DNA from: Medicago truncatula
Lineage: Eukaryota > Streptophyta > Magnoliopsida > Fabales > Fabaceae
Length of the DNA: 64,000 nucleotides
NCBI RefSeq assembly: GCF_003473485.1
Contig: NC_053048.1
Location: 37,630,755-37,694,754, forward strand
Reading direction: 5' to 3'
Shown here: positions 28,018 to 39,137 of the stretch, piece by piece
How the letters are laid out: each line of letters starts with the position of its first letter
How positions within the stretch are numbered: position 1 is the first letter of the stretch
Made by a program: the position numbers and the translations under genes
The notes under the pieces: generated by a model
Told to the model about the DNA's origin: nothing
Database searches by the model: none
The model's input: only the letters and a program-made list of their open reading frames with translations

Positions 28018-28869
28018 GCTGGTGCTACCTGATATATAAGTTTGTATCTTTCTCGTGTGAATAGTGAATACATACAAGTTATGTTTATGTTGACATAGCA
28101 ACAAACAACCGGCACTTCGATTCTTTAAATCAGAACTGTAAGTTTATAGAATACTAATACTCATGTTTAGATTTTTTTCCATCACAAATTTTAACAACAG
28201 GAGATATTCTGATGACCATTATGAAAGTTGTATTTTGTTCATTTTTTCCATTTGTTTTGGTGACTTTGTCCAAGAAGTTGCACGATTTGAGTTTAAATGT
28301 AAGGCACAATGTGTGTTTGATTTTCATGTAACTTGCTGATGAGGTTCTTCTCAGCTGTATATAGAATACATGTAGTTCTTTGTGGTAGATCCATTCAGGG
28401 AGAAAGTAATATTTTGCAAGAACTTATACAAGAATTGAGTGTTACAACTTACATCACATTCAAGTAAAAGATATGTTATGTGGACATCAAATTTTGACAT
28501 CCAACACCGTATTTTTATACTGTTTGGCTATAATGTTATTTTTTACTTTTATCTCTCTTCTAGTTACATCAATAGTTACAAGTCATGTATTTTTATACCG
28601 TTGAATATGGTGTTAACTTTTTGATGTTCAAATCACATAACTTTTCAAATAATGTTATAGATGTCTTTATGGTCAGACTTGACAAAATCAATTTATTGTG
28701 TTTCTGTCCTTAAAAGTCCATACCGTCGAATTTGCGATATGGATTGATTTGTCTGACTGCTTGACTATGGCAACCAAGCTTTGAGTGATTACTACTAAGT
28801 TATTGTAAGCTTTGAGTAATTACCACTAAGTTATTGCAGTGAACCAATTAAAATGTTACTAAAAATATA
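28018..28869. other. PP2C 3' flank
   Basis: Holds the PP2C 3' UTR and spacer. No further gene. A short direct repeat (GCTTTGAGTRATTACYACTA) occurs at about 28779 and 28809. Confidence 0.5.
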
Positions 28870-29164
28870 CTACCTCCGTCCCTAATTATAAGATCTTTTT
28901 GAAATTTTTTTTTGTCCCTTTTTATAAGACCCCTTTGCTATTTTCAACTACATTAATTATTTCTTTACATACATGCCCTTATTTATTATTCATCTTTTTC
29001 TTCAATCAACAATAAATAACATGTTGAAAACATAAACCAACTCTCTCTTTTGAAGGATAAATTTGTAAAAACAATAGTAATTACGAACATATTTAATACA
29101 AATATCCATTATCTTAATTCCTGTTATTTTTTCAAAAGGGCGCTATAATTAGGGACGGAGGTAA
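28870..29164. mobile_element. Stowaway MITE
   Basis: CTACCTCCGTCCCTAATTATA and the complement of TTACCTCCGTCCCTAATTATA form the ends, flanked by TA at 28868-28869 and 29165-29166. Confidence 0.85.
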
Positions 29165-30921
29165 TAATAAATACGTGAAAGAAAGTGAAGGAGCTTTTGA
29201 ATAAGCTATGATATACTGACATCATTCTTGTGACAGTATAATTGGAGATGAATCGAGCAAATGATTGGAGTAGAAAATACTAGTATCAAATAGAGTTTCA
29301 ACTTTAATTTGTAGAAATTTTCTCAGTGTAATAATTATTGACACTATCTTTTTAATCTAGGCAAATTTTCACTTACAGAATTATTGCACTTTATGCTTAA
29401 CTTACATTATACTCCATGTACCTCATCTTCGTTCTACTTAAAACAAAAAAAAATTGTCCTTCCATAGTTTGTCTCCAAATAATGTAAAAAGTTCGATTTA
29501 AAACTTGAACTAAAAATTATTTATATATATGGAGAAGATTTTCAGCTTTCAAACAAAATAAAATGAATCAAATATGTGGTGGATCTAAGTACCTAGGTAG
29601 TGCATTGAGTTAGAGACCAATTAGATGAACCAAATTTGTTTCTTCTTACGTTTAAGAAACATTCAGTGTCAATTTAGATGCCCCTAACATCAAATAAAAA
29701 CCAACTTAAGGGATTCACAAGTCATTAATATTAATTTTTTTTCCAACCATGATTCTAGGCAAACCAAAAAGATAATAGGCCACTCATTAGTATTGGTTGA
29801 ATAGGAAAACCATGTTTCATATGTACACTACATGTACATTATTTGTTTGCTTTGATTTATCCCACAGAGTAAAATTGGTGAAACAATTATTTGAGTGTAA
29901 TCTATCCATGTCATATAATTCTTTGAGTGTAAAATTGAAGAATGCTGCAATTCACCAGCAATTTCTTCAATTTTCTCGTGTTGTTTTGGTTGCAGTATTT
30001 TCCCATTGTGCACTGCAGAGTCACCCTCTTGTGGGTGTGAGGCTGTGAGCTGAAACCATTTTTTACTAAAGGTTTGAGTTCATCGAAGCTTTTCATGAAC
30101 TGCCCAAGAGGTTCACCTTCATCATCAACATCCATCATAAACATCTCAATATTTTTATGCTCTGATTGATGTTCCATAGTAAAAGGTTCATCACATAAGA
30201 AACATAAACTCATTTCCATCTTCTTCCACTTCGAGAGCACTAAAAAAATTCATTGGATTGTGTTTAGCACCCATCAATCACGCAAGATGGAAGGCTCGTG
30301 ATACCAATTGACATAAATAAAACTAATACTTGAAATAGGCTAATTCACCAATACTTCTAATTCACTACTACTTATTTAATTCCTGTTACACTAAGCATTT
30401 GGTATTCAATCTCCTAAGGACCACTTAGATTCTCTAAAATATAAGATATACCGTGTGATCCATCTTATACAGAGCAAATGCTCTGTCACTCAGGTGTTGT
30501 AAAGATCTTGCTACGAGCTGTTCCCGCAATGCTTAAGTAGTAAGCTTTTACAAAGGGAAACAACCAACTAAAAACACCCCACAAAGCCACTCCAATTTCA
30601 ATAAATCAAGTAAAATCACTGTTCCACTCTAGTGCAAAACCCCACTTAAAAGATTAATGTTTAGTAATATATAACTTAACCATCAAGTATCAGGAAATGT
30701 AAAGGGAAAATATATATATAAATACAAATATGAAGATTGATTTTTAATATATTATATATTGAACAATGAACATTAAACTCAGTTGAAAATGTTCCTACAC
30801 ATATTTTACCTCGGTGAAATTCCATTCCTAAGGAATACTAAATTACAAGGTAAAAAGAAATAGAAAAAGGTTTTGTGCTTATATATCATCAAAGGATCAC
30901 ATCAGCACCAGTATTAGATTT
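29165..30921. other. Intergenic stretch with retrotransposon debris
   Basis: No host gene. It contains the gag fragment listed separately. The sequence around 30240-30560, beside that fragment, is probably part of the same relic. Confidence 0.45.
30070..30240 (-). pseudogene. LTR-retrotransposon gag zinc-knuckle fragment
   Basis: Minus-strand reading gives KWKKMEMSLCFLCDEPFTME, then HQSEHKNIEMFMMDVDDEGE. This resembles the CFxCDExFxxxHxC-K...DEDDE region of plant Ty3/gypsy Gag-Pol, with the last knuckle Cys lost. The frame runs on only into non-homologous sequence. Confidence 0.5.
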
Positions 30922-33900
30922 TCATGCAGCCGAACTAAAACCAAATGACTTGACGATTGTGCTCACTCTTTCTGCAAATGTTCTAGATGTTATCTTTTTA
31001 CCCGGCACATGGAATGGATTTGAAACTGCATCTACATATGCAGCATGAAATCTCCTGAAAAACTGTATATCAGAAGTTAGCATGGAAAAAATAACACCAA
31101 ACAGTACAATGTTTCATAGGTCATATCCAGAGTTATTATGTGACAAAGGAACAAACAAACAGTAGCTAAATGTGTGTATTCAAAACTCCAATAGTATTAC
31201 ATTTTTTTATAATGCTTGAGAACGGATGGAGTATCTAAAGTAAAAGAAATAATTAGCAAGGGTAAAATTTTCTTACCACGCATATATTGCCTCTTTACTA
31301 TTACAACAAGGGTCTTGATAACCAGTGCCCCCGGGGCACGGGCACTAGTTAAGGAACTAAAAGTAGAAAATAAAGTCAAGTTTTGCATTGGAAAGAACAT
31401 CTTTTTAACTTTCAAAAAGTAGAATGTACAGTTTTCAAGAAAATATTTCCTTTTATAATTCCTTAACAAGTGCTCCAGGGGCACTTGTTAACATTTCCCT
31501 TACAAAAATTGGCATATTTTCTCTCCAAACATTTTCTACGCAATTCATGTCTTTCACCTGCAAAATTACCCCTCACCAAAATTTTCCCATACAAGTCCCA
31601 TTTGTTTCCCCTTCAGGATTTCAAAAATTATTTCTCCATATCTCACATCCTCTCTCCATCACAGTCATGGACACTCCCTTTTTCCCTCACCTCTCTTGCC
31701 TCTTTCCCTCCGTCACAACTTCTTGCCTTCACAACATTAAGACAACTTCCATCTAACACTCACTGGTAGTTACACTGACTCACTTATCCACACCACAGCC
31801 ACCCATTGACGCAGAACACAAATCAACCACAGAAGTGGCTGAGAACCAAAGATTTGGAGCCGTCGGCTGAGCATGAACAGCAAACAAGACAAGCTTTGAG
31901 GAGTAGATCTGCACTACAACAATAGTGATTGGTGATTTGCAGTGGTGGATTCTGTTTTGTCGCATCTATCACAGACACAACACCACCTGTCCCGGCAAAG
32001 TTTTATTATTTCATTCACTCTATCATCGTGGATAGTTGCAGATGCAGCCGCTGACAACTAACTTTTAGGAGTAGATCTGCACTACAACAATAGTGATTGG
32101 TGATTTGCAGTGGTGGATTCTGTTTTGTCACATCTATCACAGACACAACACCACCTGTCCCGGCAAAGTTTTATGACTTCATTCACTCTATCATCGTGGA
32201 TAGTTGCAGATGCAGCCGCTGACAACTAACTTTTAGCGGCCACATCAACCACTGCAGACTATAATTCTGAATTCTGTACATATCTTAGATTTTATATTGG
32301 GCCTAACTCATCCGTAAAAAACCGGCTTGTAAGATGAGGGCTGCCCAAGCTTTATATACACTACACATGACCTATCTCTAAGCAATGTGGGACTAAATCC
32401 ACCCAACACACTGAAGGTGTTAAAGGCTGCAATGAAGGCAACCCAAATGCCACCATTAGGTGGCTAGAGGCGGACTGCAATAAAGGCAAAATTTCCAAAA
32501 AAAATACATATGATATATTCCAGAATTGCTCTGAATCTCTGAGAATTTAATTTAATTTAATTTTCCAGCATAAAATAAGTTGACAGAATAATGACTAAGA
32601 GATAATTTCGGCTAAAACCTGAAACGAACCAAATTTCAGAACTGGAAAATGTACTATAGATCTTTTGCTTACAGCTATCAGAAGACGTAGCAGTGGATAG
32701 AAAGATCTGTACAGGTAGTAAAAGAATAAAATTAAAGGGAAAAAGAAATAGGCTGCATGCAACCTCTTTCCCAAACTTCCCCCAATTTTTCCTTACCTCT
32801 CCACTCTCCCTTCTCCAACTTTACATTCTACCCCTACTCCCTCCTTTACCTTCCTAATACTACCCACCCACTGCCACATGTGCATGTGATTTGAATTCAG
32901 ATCCCTAATATGCTCCCTCCTTGCATTTCCCTCATTGTCCCTAACTGCCTTCTTCCCTTTGTATTTCTATTAATATCGACTTTAGTAACTGTGAGGTACC
33001 TAACAAATACAGATTCTACACAAGAAATACATGACAATAGGTGCAGCCCAATGTTGACATCGTGTCACCATTAACTGCTCATGCTAGAAGGTATCCGGCA
33101 ACTATTTAACCAGTAATCTTGGGATTGATGTAGCATACTGATGGAAATAGATCAGATTTGGAAAACAGCAAACTTCGTTACAAAAAGAAAGCCTTCTAAG
33201 TTCTAACGAATGTGATTAAAGTTCGAATGCCAAGAATGTACAATGGAAATGGGTGTCTTTTCAGCACCCTAGGTATTCAAGAGACCTGCACTCTCTCCCA
33301 ATTTCACTCAAAAAATCATAGACCTCCCACTATTTTTCAATGATGTCAATTGCAGATTGCAGAAAATAGTGGTTTGCTCAAATTCCGCTATGTAACAGTA
33401 CTATAGCACCGCGATAGCCACTATTTCACAATATTTTGTACTAAATAGTGTATCGCTGAACAATAGCGATTCGTTCAAATTCCGCTATGCAATAGCACTA
33501 TCGTGCAGTGCCACTATGCGCTATTTAACAATGCTGCGTTTACTTTCCCTTCTAGTTTTTGTAGTATTAAGATCCCTGTCTAACTAATACAACTAAATTA
33601 ACTGTAAGATTTGTCATTCTTCCATTGAAGGTCTTCTAATACACCAGTAAACACAACCACACATTAGGATTTACTCCACAATTGTTTGGTTTGACGATAG
33701 GATTGCTTTTCTCACATCCCAATAATAAATAATCATGATTTTAACGAAGCTCAAAACTACAGATTAAACTCAACACACGGTGACGCAGTATTCCACCATG
33801 AATACAAAATACATGCTTCAACATATAATGAACTTCATTGCTAAAAGTATTACTGCACCAGTGATAAACTTCCATTCAAGAAGACAAGGAAATTGGGGTA

Positions 33901-34854
33901 ATAAAAAACACAATTCCAGGAAATTATACTAAGGAAATGAAAGAAAACCATCAACTTCTACTGATACTCACATTTCTCACATCTGCATCTTTAACATCAA
34001 TATCCGTGGTCACCAAGATAAATTTCACCTTTGTGTTAGTCAGATATCCATAACTGCAAATGACATCACAGATCAAAAATGAAAATCTCCCACTTTTCAT
34101 TGTTGGATTATATATAAATCAAATAAAAAATTTCCACATACTACAAATGCACTCACACTTTGTAATTTTCAATTGGATAAAGCAATCCCAAAAACGTCTC
34201 ATTCAGCATCGGTCCAGATTTCTTAGGATTGTTCACTGCCATGAAAACACATTTCATCAGATTCCCCTCAAAACAAGGCAAACAATATAATATTTAAAGT
34301 TTCTCTAAATTAAGAATGTCCAATAAGCTATGTAGCATGGACACTTTTAATCGAAGACGTGTCACACGAATATGGACACAACACACGTGAATACATTAGC
34401 AGTGCCGTGTCACTGTCCGTGCTTCATGGCCCAACAGTAAAAAAAAAAAAAAAAAATTCCCACAAGACAAAATTGAAATTTTGTCTAAACTAAGGGTACA
34501 AAGATCTCAACTATTTGCAGCACCCAACAAATTAATAGATAAAACAAAGTTACCTAAATCTCCAAATAAAAAAAAAAACTAGTAATCAAAATGAGCATGA
34601 TCGAAAAGTGAACCTACCTCGTTCGTCGACGACATCGAGCGAGCAATGGACGATGTGGTGGAGCTTGAGAGCATCATCAGCCTCCGTGAAGCTCTGAATG
34701 TACAATGGATTGTTCTGCAGCAATCAGAGAAATCGAAAAATTCAATGAAAATCAGAGAGTTCGAGTTCAGATCGGAGATGAAAACGTTGAAGTGGAGAAC
34801 GGGAAAGTGACGGAGACTCACCTGGTGACCAACGACGGCGACGCAGACGATCAT
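30922..34854 (-). CDS. TRAPP complex subunit 2-like protein (TRAPPC2L)
   Basis: Small sedlin-fold subunit of the TRAPP vesicle-tethering complex, which activates Rab GTPases at the Golgi and endosomes. Five exons: 34854-34822, 34714-34618, 34235-34157, 34053-33972, 31062-30922, all GT..AG, joining to 432 nt (143 residues, the usual size). It starts MIVCVAVVGHQNNPLYIQSF, continues LDVVDERVNNPKK, SGPMLNETFLGLLYPIENYK, VYGYLTNTKVKFILVTTDID and FFRRFHAAYVDAVSNPFHVP, and ends SFGFSSAA. The ATG at 34854 is the only one giving the hydrophobic first strand. The last intron is 2.9 kb and packed with repeats, against 79-398 nt-scale exons and introns elsewhere. Assignment to TRAPPC2L rather than TRAPPC2 is from remembered motifs. 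Confidence 0.93.
31310..31499. mobile_element. 190-bp Mutator-like MITE (copy 1)
   Basis: Ends GGGTCTTGATAACCAGTGCC and the complement of GGGAAATGTTAACAAGTGCC, each followed by a GC-rich palindrome of the CCCCGGGG type. Flanking 9-mers TTACAACAA (31301-31309) and TTACAAAAA (31500-31508) match at 8 of 9. It lies in the TRAPPC2L last intron. Confidence 0.85.
31898..32236. repeat. 168-bp tandem duplication in TRAPPC2L intron 4
   Basis: Two adjacent units from GAGTAGATCTGCACTACAAC to GCCGCTGACAACTAACTTTT lie exactly 168 bp apart and differ at only a few bases (TGTCGCATC/TGTCACATC, TATTATTTC/TATGACTTC). This is a recent duplication. Confidence 0.95.
32288..32415. repeat. Dispersed legume-type repeat
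   Basis: The AACCGGCTTGTAAGATGAGG ... AGCAATGTGGGACT pattern is one I associate with a high-copy legume repeat, possibly LTR-derived. Class uncertain. Confidence 0.4.
33360..33540. repeat. Dispersed repeat with internal duplication
   Basis: Contains two copies of a GCGATxxxTTCAAATTCCGCTAT-type motif plus TTTTGTACTAAATAGTGTAT. A piece of the same repeat lies at 18627-18690. Confidence 0.55.
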
Positions 34855-36240
34855 TTTCACCGGCGAAGTGGCGAGGGTCTACGTAGCTCTCGATGTACCC
34901 GCACGAACGGAATAGATTGAAAGAAGGGAAAGGCTTGTGAAGTAGACAGACAACTAGTCACTATATAGTAGTGAACATTGTCAATACATTTTAACTTTAA
35001 TCATAAAAATATTGTTGGTTGTAATTTGCAGATAATAAAAAAATATTACTACATCAAAAAAAATTAGAATTTTTCTAGTTACACCCTTAAAATATCTGGT
35101 TACACCCAAAATTTTATCAAAATACCAAAATAGTCCTTGGTCTCAAATTAACTTTACAATTTCTATATTTTTATCTCCTAAACATCTGTTGAAGGTGAAG
35201 AAACTTGATGAAAGATTACAGGTTGAATACAAATAGATAAAAATCTTCCACTAACATTCAATTGCACAGGAAAATGAAATTCTAAACAATTTAATATGTT
35301 TTTGATACGTTTTTTTTTATGCACCTGCAAAACATAGTGATTTCTATACACAGGTTTAAGTAAAGTTAGTGTACATAGGTATCCCGGAACTCAATTCACG
35401 TGTGCACAAAATATCCTAATTAATAATTATTAATTAGTAATAATAATATCATTTTGTACACATTTTAAGTTAGCAAAACCTTAAGTTTTTTTTTTCTTTT
35501 TTTACCATGATATAAATACAAAATTTTCACCACCTATTAACAATGACAAATCTCCGTCGAAAAAATTATGGAACACAAAAGATAAATTCTCCTATTCCTT
35601 TATGGTTTGTTTTATTAATATTAAACAAAAGACATACACTATTTTTTTTTTCCTAATCAAGTGGCTAGAATTCACATTTTTCAATGTTAACTTAAAAGAT
35701 TTATTTAAACTTAAAATTTAATTCGATATTTTTAACAAACTTCAGGAACTTATTTGACCAAAAATTTATCATTGTTGCTTCCACCAAAGACCTTTGAAAT
35801 GTTTGCTTCTATTCTAGAGTGACTCGTCAGTTGTCTTAATGCCTTTAACGTAACTTAAGTATGTGTCTATAATTAAATGTCAAACAAAACAAATATTCGC
35901 ACATTCATACATGACAAATCAACTCTCCACCAAGACGAAAACTCTTGGCAACTATTAAGATAACATTAGAGTTGCATCAACCCAAATTGCCAGAATAAAC
36001 AACTAATTATTTGTTATAAAATTACATTAACATAGATCAATATATGCCAATGCCTTGAACGTTGATCAGGTTATCTATATTAATTAATTGATCAAAAAGA
36101 CGTTTAAGGTGGAACATTTTCTTAATGATTTAGAAGAACAAACAACCATAAACATATGTTGAAAACAAAAGTTAATTATTAGAACCATTAAAGTGCAATT
36201 TTGTCTTCAACTTTGTCTTTTGCCCTCCAAAATAAAACAC
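34855..36240. other. Divergent spacer between TRAPPC2L and lipase 1
   Basis: No gene seen. TRAPPC2L's promoter lies at the left. From about 35818 the sequence is part of the lipase block duplication, matching about 42227 onward (GTGACTCGTC, CAACCCAAATTGCCA). Confidence 0.5.
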
Positions 36241-36246
36241 CTACAG

Positions 36247-36253
36247 TATAAAT
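36247..36253 (+). promoter_or_regulatory. Likely TATA box of lipase 1
   Basis: TATAAAT 51 bases before the ATG. The equivalent place in lipase 2 holds TATAAAA at 42699-42705. Position inferred, not mapped. Confidence 0.45.
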
Positions 36254-36303
36254 CTGTTTTCTATGGAGGGGTATTCATAAGCAAAATTAACCACATTGTC
36301 AAC

Positions 36304-39137
36304 ATGGCCAGCACAATACTAGTTAGTCTAATCTCAATAGTCTTGTTTTGCATTACAGTAGCACAAGGAAGAAAAACACTTCACACAACCAATGAAATTT
36401 CAGCATCCTCTCTAGTTACCGATGATGATATATGCAAGAGTATGGTAGAGACACAAGGGTACACATGTGAAGAACATAAGGTAAATAAATATTAGTGTTA
36501 AATGTGTTTTTGGTTTCTATAAATATACAAACTTTTCATTTTAGTTCCTCTAAAATTTTCCTTCAACTTTTAGTCCCCTAAAAAATTTTCATATTTACTT
36601 TTGGTCCCTCCTTTAAAGTAAACTCATATGTAGAATTCATATTTTGAATAAAGTTTTGTAGAAAAATTTATAATATTATAAGAATCTCTCCCAAAAAAAT
36701 TTAGAATTTTTTAACAAAACATGAATTTAATATTAATTTTTATATTTTTGATGGTTAAAAATTCATATTAAATTTATGTTTTGTTAAAAAATTCTAATTT
36801 TTTTAGGGAAAGATTTTTACAATTTTTTATTTCTGCATAATTTCATTAAAAAAATACTAAAATTAATTTAAAATAGGGACCAAAAGTAGTGATTGAAAAT
36901 TTTATAGGGACTAAAAGTTAAAGGAAATTTTTAGAGAAACTAAAACGAAAAGTTAATATATTTATAGGGATCAAAAACATATTTAACCCTAAATATTAAT
37001 AGCATTTGACTGTGAAGGAACTTTTTCCAAATTTAATGAACCAACGATATATGCTAAAAAGTAAAAAAAGAAAATAGACAAATTAAATTAAATCTGGTGA
37101 AGCAACAAACACATAAATGGCTTTTTTTTAAGGAAAATACATAAATGGTTAATAACTTAATATATCACATATTTTAATTAACATTAATTTTTTTTTTCTA
37201 ACTCACTTAGGTTACAACAGAGGATGGCTACATCTTAAGCTTGTTGAGATTGTCGGCAGGGCGGTCCAGCGAGAAAGCAAACAAGCCACCCGTGCTAATA
37301 CAACATGGTCTCTTTTGTGTAAGTTTTGTTGTTGCAGATACATATGCAAATTACTACAACATTGTCTATGCAAGGTCAATGTGTAATTGACACCTATGAT
37401 TCATTTCAGGATGCTATAATATGGTTGTTCAATACTCCAGAAGAATCATTAGGATTTATCTTAGCAGATAGTGGATTTGATGTGTGGCTTGTCAATGGTC
37501 GCGGCACAAAATATAGCACCACGCACACTTCACTGAGTCCTACTGACACGGTTCCTAGACTTATGATATATGTGTATTTCATTTTTTAGACTTATCTCTA
37601 ATTGATTGTTGATTTATTTTATAATGTATTAGGCTTATTGGAATTGGTCATGGGATGAATTGGCTAATTATGATCTTCCTGCTTCAGTCCAGTATGTGTA
37701 CAACCATACTGGTCAAAAAATGCACTACGTAGGTCATTCTCAGGTGAGTTAACTCCTAACGATTTTATTTATTTATTTATTTATTTATGTTTTTTAATTA
37801 TTGTGTATATGTATGTAACAATTAATGATGTACATTTTTTAGGGAACTTTAATGGCATTTGCTGCTTTATCTCAAGGAAATCTTGTGAATATGTTGCGAT
37901 CAACTGCATTACTTAGTCCAATTGCTCATATGAATCTAATTCCTTCAAAATTTACAAAGCTTGCTGCTGACCTATTTTTAGCTGATGTATGTGAGAGACA
38001 CATAATTATATTTAGTTTTTTTTTTAAGGAATAATTATATTTAGTTAATTATTAATTGAATAATATTATGAAAACATTTACATTTTTTTTTTTGCATAAC
38101 AGGATGCATATTGGTTAGGCCTCCGTGAATTCCTTCCTAATGTGTAAGAGAATAAATAACCCTTTCTTTTATTTTATTTTTCTTTATCTTTCTTAGTGCA
38201 AAAGAAAAGGATAAAACTAAAAACAAAAAAAAAATATCTAGTAGAAATAATATATCATATGTTTTTTAATGAGTAGGGATGTTGGATCAAAGTTTCTGGA
38301 TGGCATCTGCAAGACTCTAAACCTGAACTGCGCAAACCTAATGTCATTTTTCACAGGTGCTTTACATTTTACTAATGATGAGGAAATTTCACTTAATTTT
38401 TATGTATCAAACTCATTATATTTCCATAACTACTTATTTTATTTTGGTATTTCTTTTTTACTATTAAATTTTATAGGTCCAAATTGCTGCATAAATGCTT
38501 CTAGGATAGATATCTATCTTGATCATGAACCACAACCAACATCAACAAAGAACTTGATCCATTTTTCTCAAAGTAAGTCTACTAGCTAAGAATCAATATT
38601 GGATTTAATTTGTATGGACTTAAAAACTATTTTTCACATGCGTTCGATCACATCTCACTATGTAGATCATGGTTTTATAGATGGATGTAAAAAAAAATTA
38701 TAATGTTGCAGACTGAAAAACAAATCTCAATATATATCATATAAATCTAATGCATTTCAGATTAGGACTAAGGTTTTTTTTTACTGACATGGCTTTTGTA
38801 TTATGGTATATGAGTAGTGATCAGAACAGGAAAAATAGCAAAGTATGATTATGTTGATCAAGCACAAAATGTACAACACTATGGTCAACGAGTTCCTCCA
38901 ACTTACGACCTGACCAAAATCCCGAATGATTTCCCACTTTTTCTCGGATATGGAGGGCAAGATATGCTATCTGATGTACAAGATGTGAAGGTTTTGCTCA
39001 ATGACCTCCAAGATCATGATGCTAACAAGCTCGTGGCAGCGTTCAATCAAGATTATGCACATGCTGATTTTGTTATGGCCGTCAGTGCTAAACAAGTGGT
39101 TTATGATCCCATGATAGCTTTTTTCAACGCTCATTAA
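36304..39137 (+). CDS. Acid-lipase-like alpha/beta hydrolase (triacylglycerol lipase 2 type), lipase 1
   Basis: Secreted ester hydrolase of the acid/TAG lipase family. Nine exons: 36304-36480, 37211-37318, 37410-37550, 37633-37743, 37843-37986, 38103-38143, 38277-38356, 38477-38572, 38818-39137; all GT..AG, joining to 1218 nt (405 residues). Residues 1-21 form a signal peptide ([20 protein letters not shown]). The AB-hydrolase lipase region follows ([31 protein letters not shown]). RGTKYS lies at 126-131. The nucleophile elbow is GHSQG with Ser178; the other triad members are probably Asp348 (GGQDMLSD) and His381 (YAHADFV). It is in tandem with a second copy 6.5 kb downstream. Intron 1 holds a Mutator-like element. 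The TTG/GTG-initiated extension upstream of 36304 is not used. Substrate is not predictable. Confidence 0.92.
36495..36989. mobile_element. 495-bp Mutator-like element in lipase 1 intron 1, perfect 9-bp TSD
   Basis: TAAATATTA flanks it exactly (36486-36494 and 36990-36998). Ends are GTGTTAAATGTG and the complement of GGGTTAAATATG, and the arms pair for about 100 bp (TTTAGTTCCTCTAAAA, ACTTTTAGTCCC). It is absent from the corresponding lipase 2 intron, so it postdates the duplication or was lost there. Confidence 0.92.

Noticed and set aside
27795..28115. Minus-strand frame opposite PP2C exon 4
   Set aside because: Shadow of the real coding exon and 3' UTR.
31197..31769. Overlapping frames inside the TRAPPC2L intron
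   Set aside because: They run through the 190-bp MITE and CT-rich intron sequence; no independent evidence for a nested gene.
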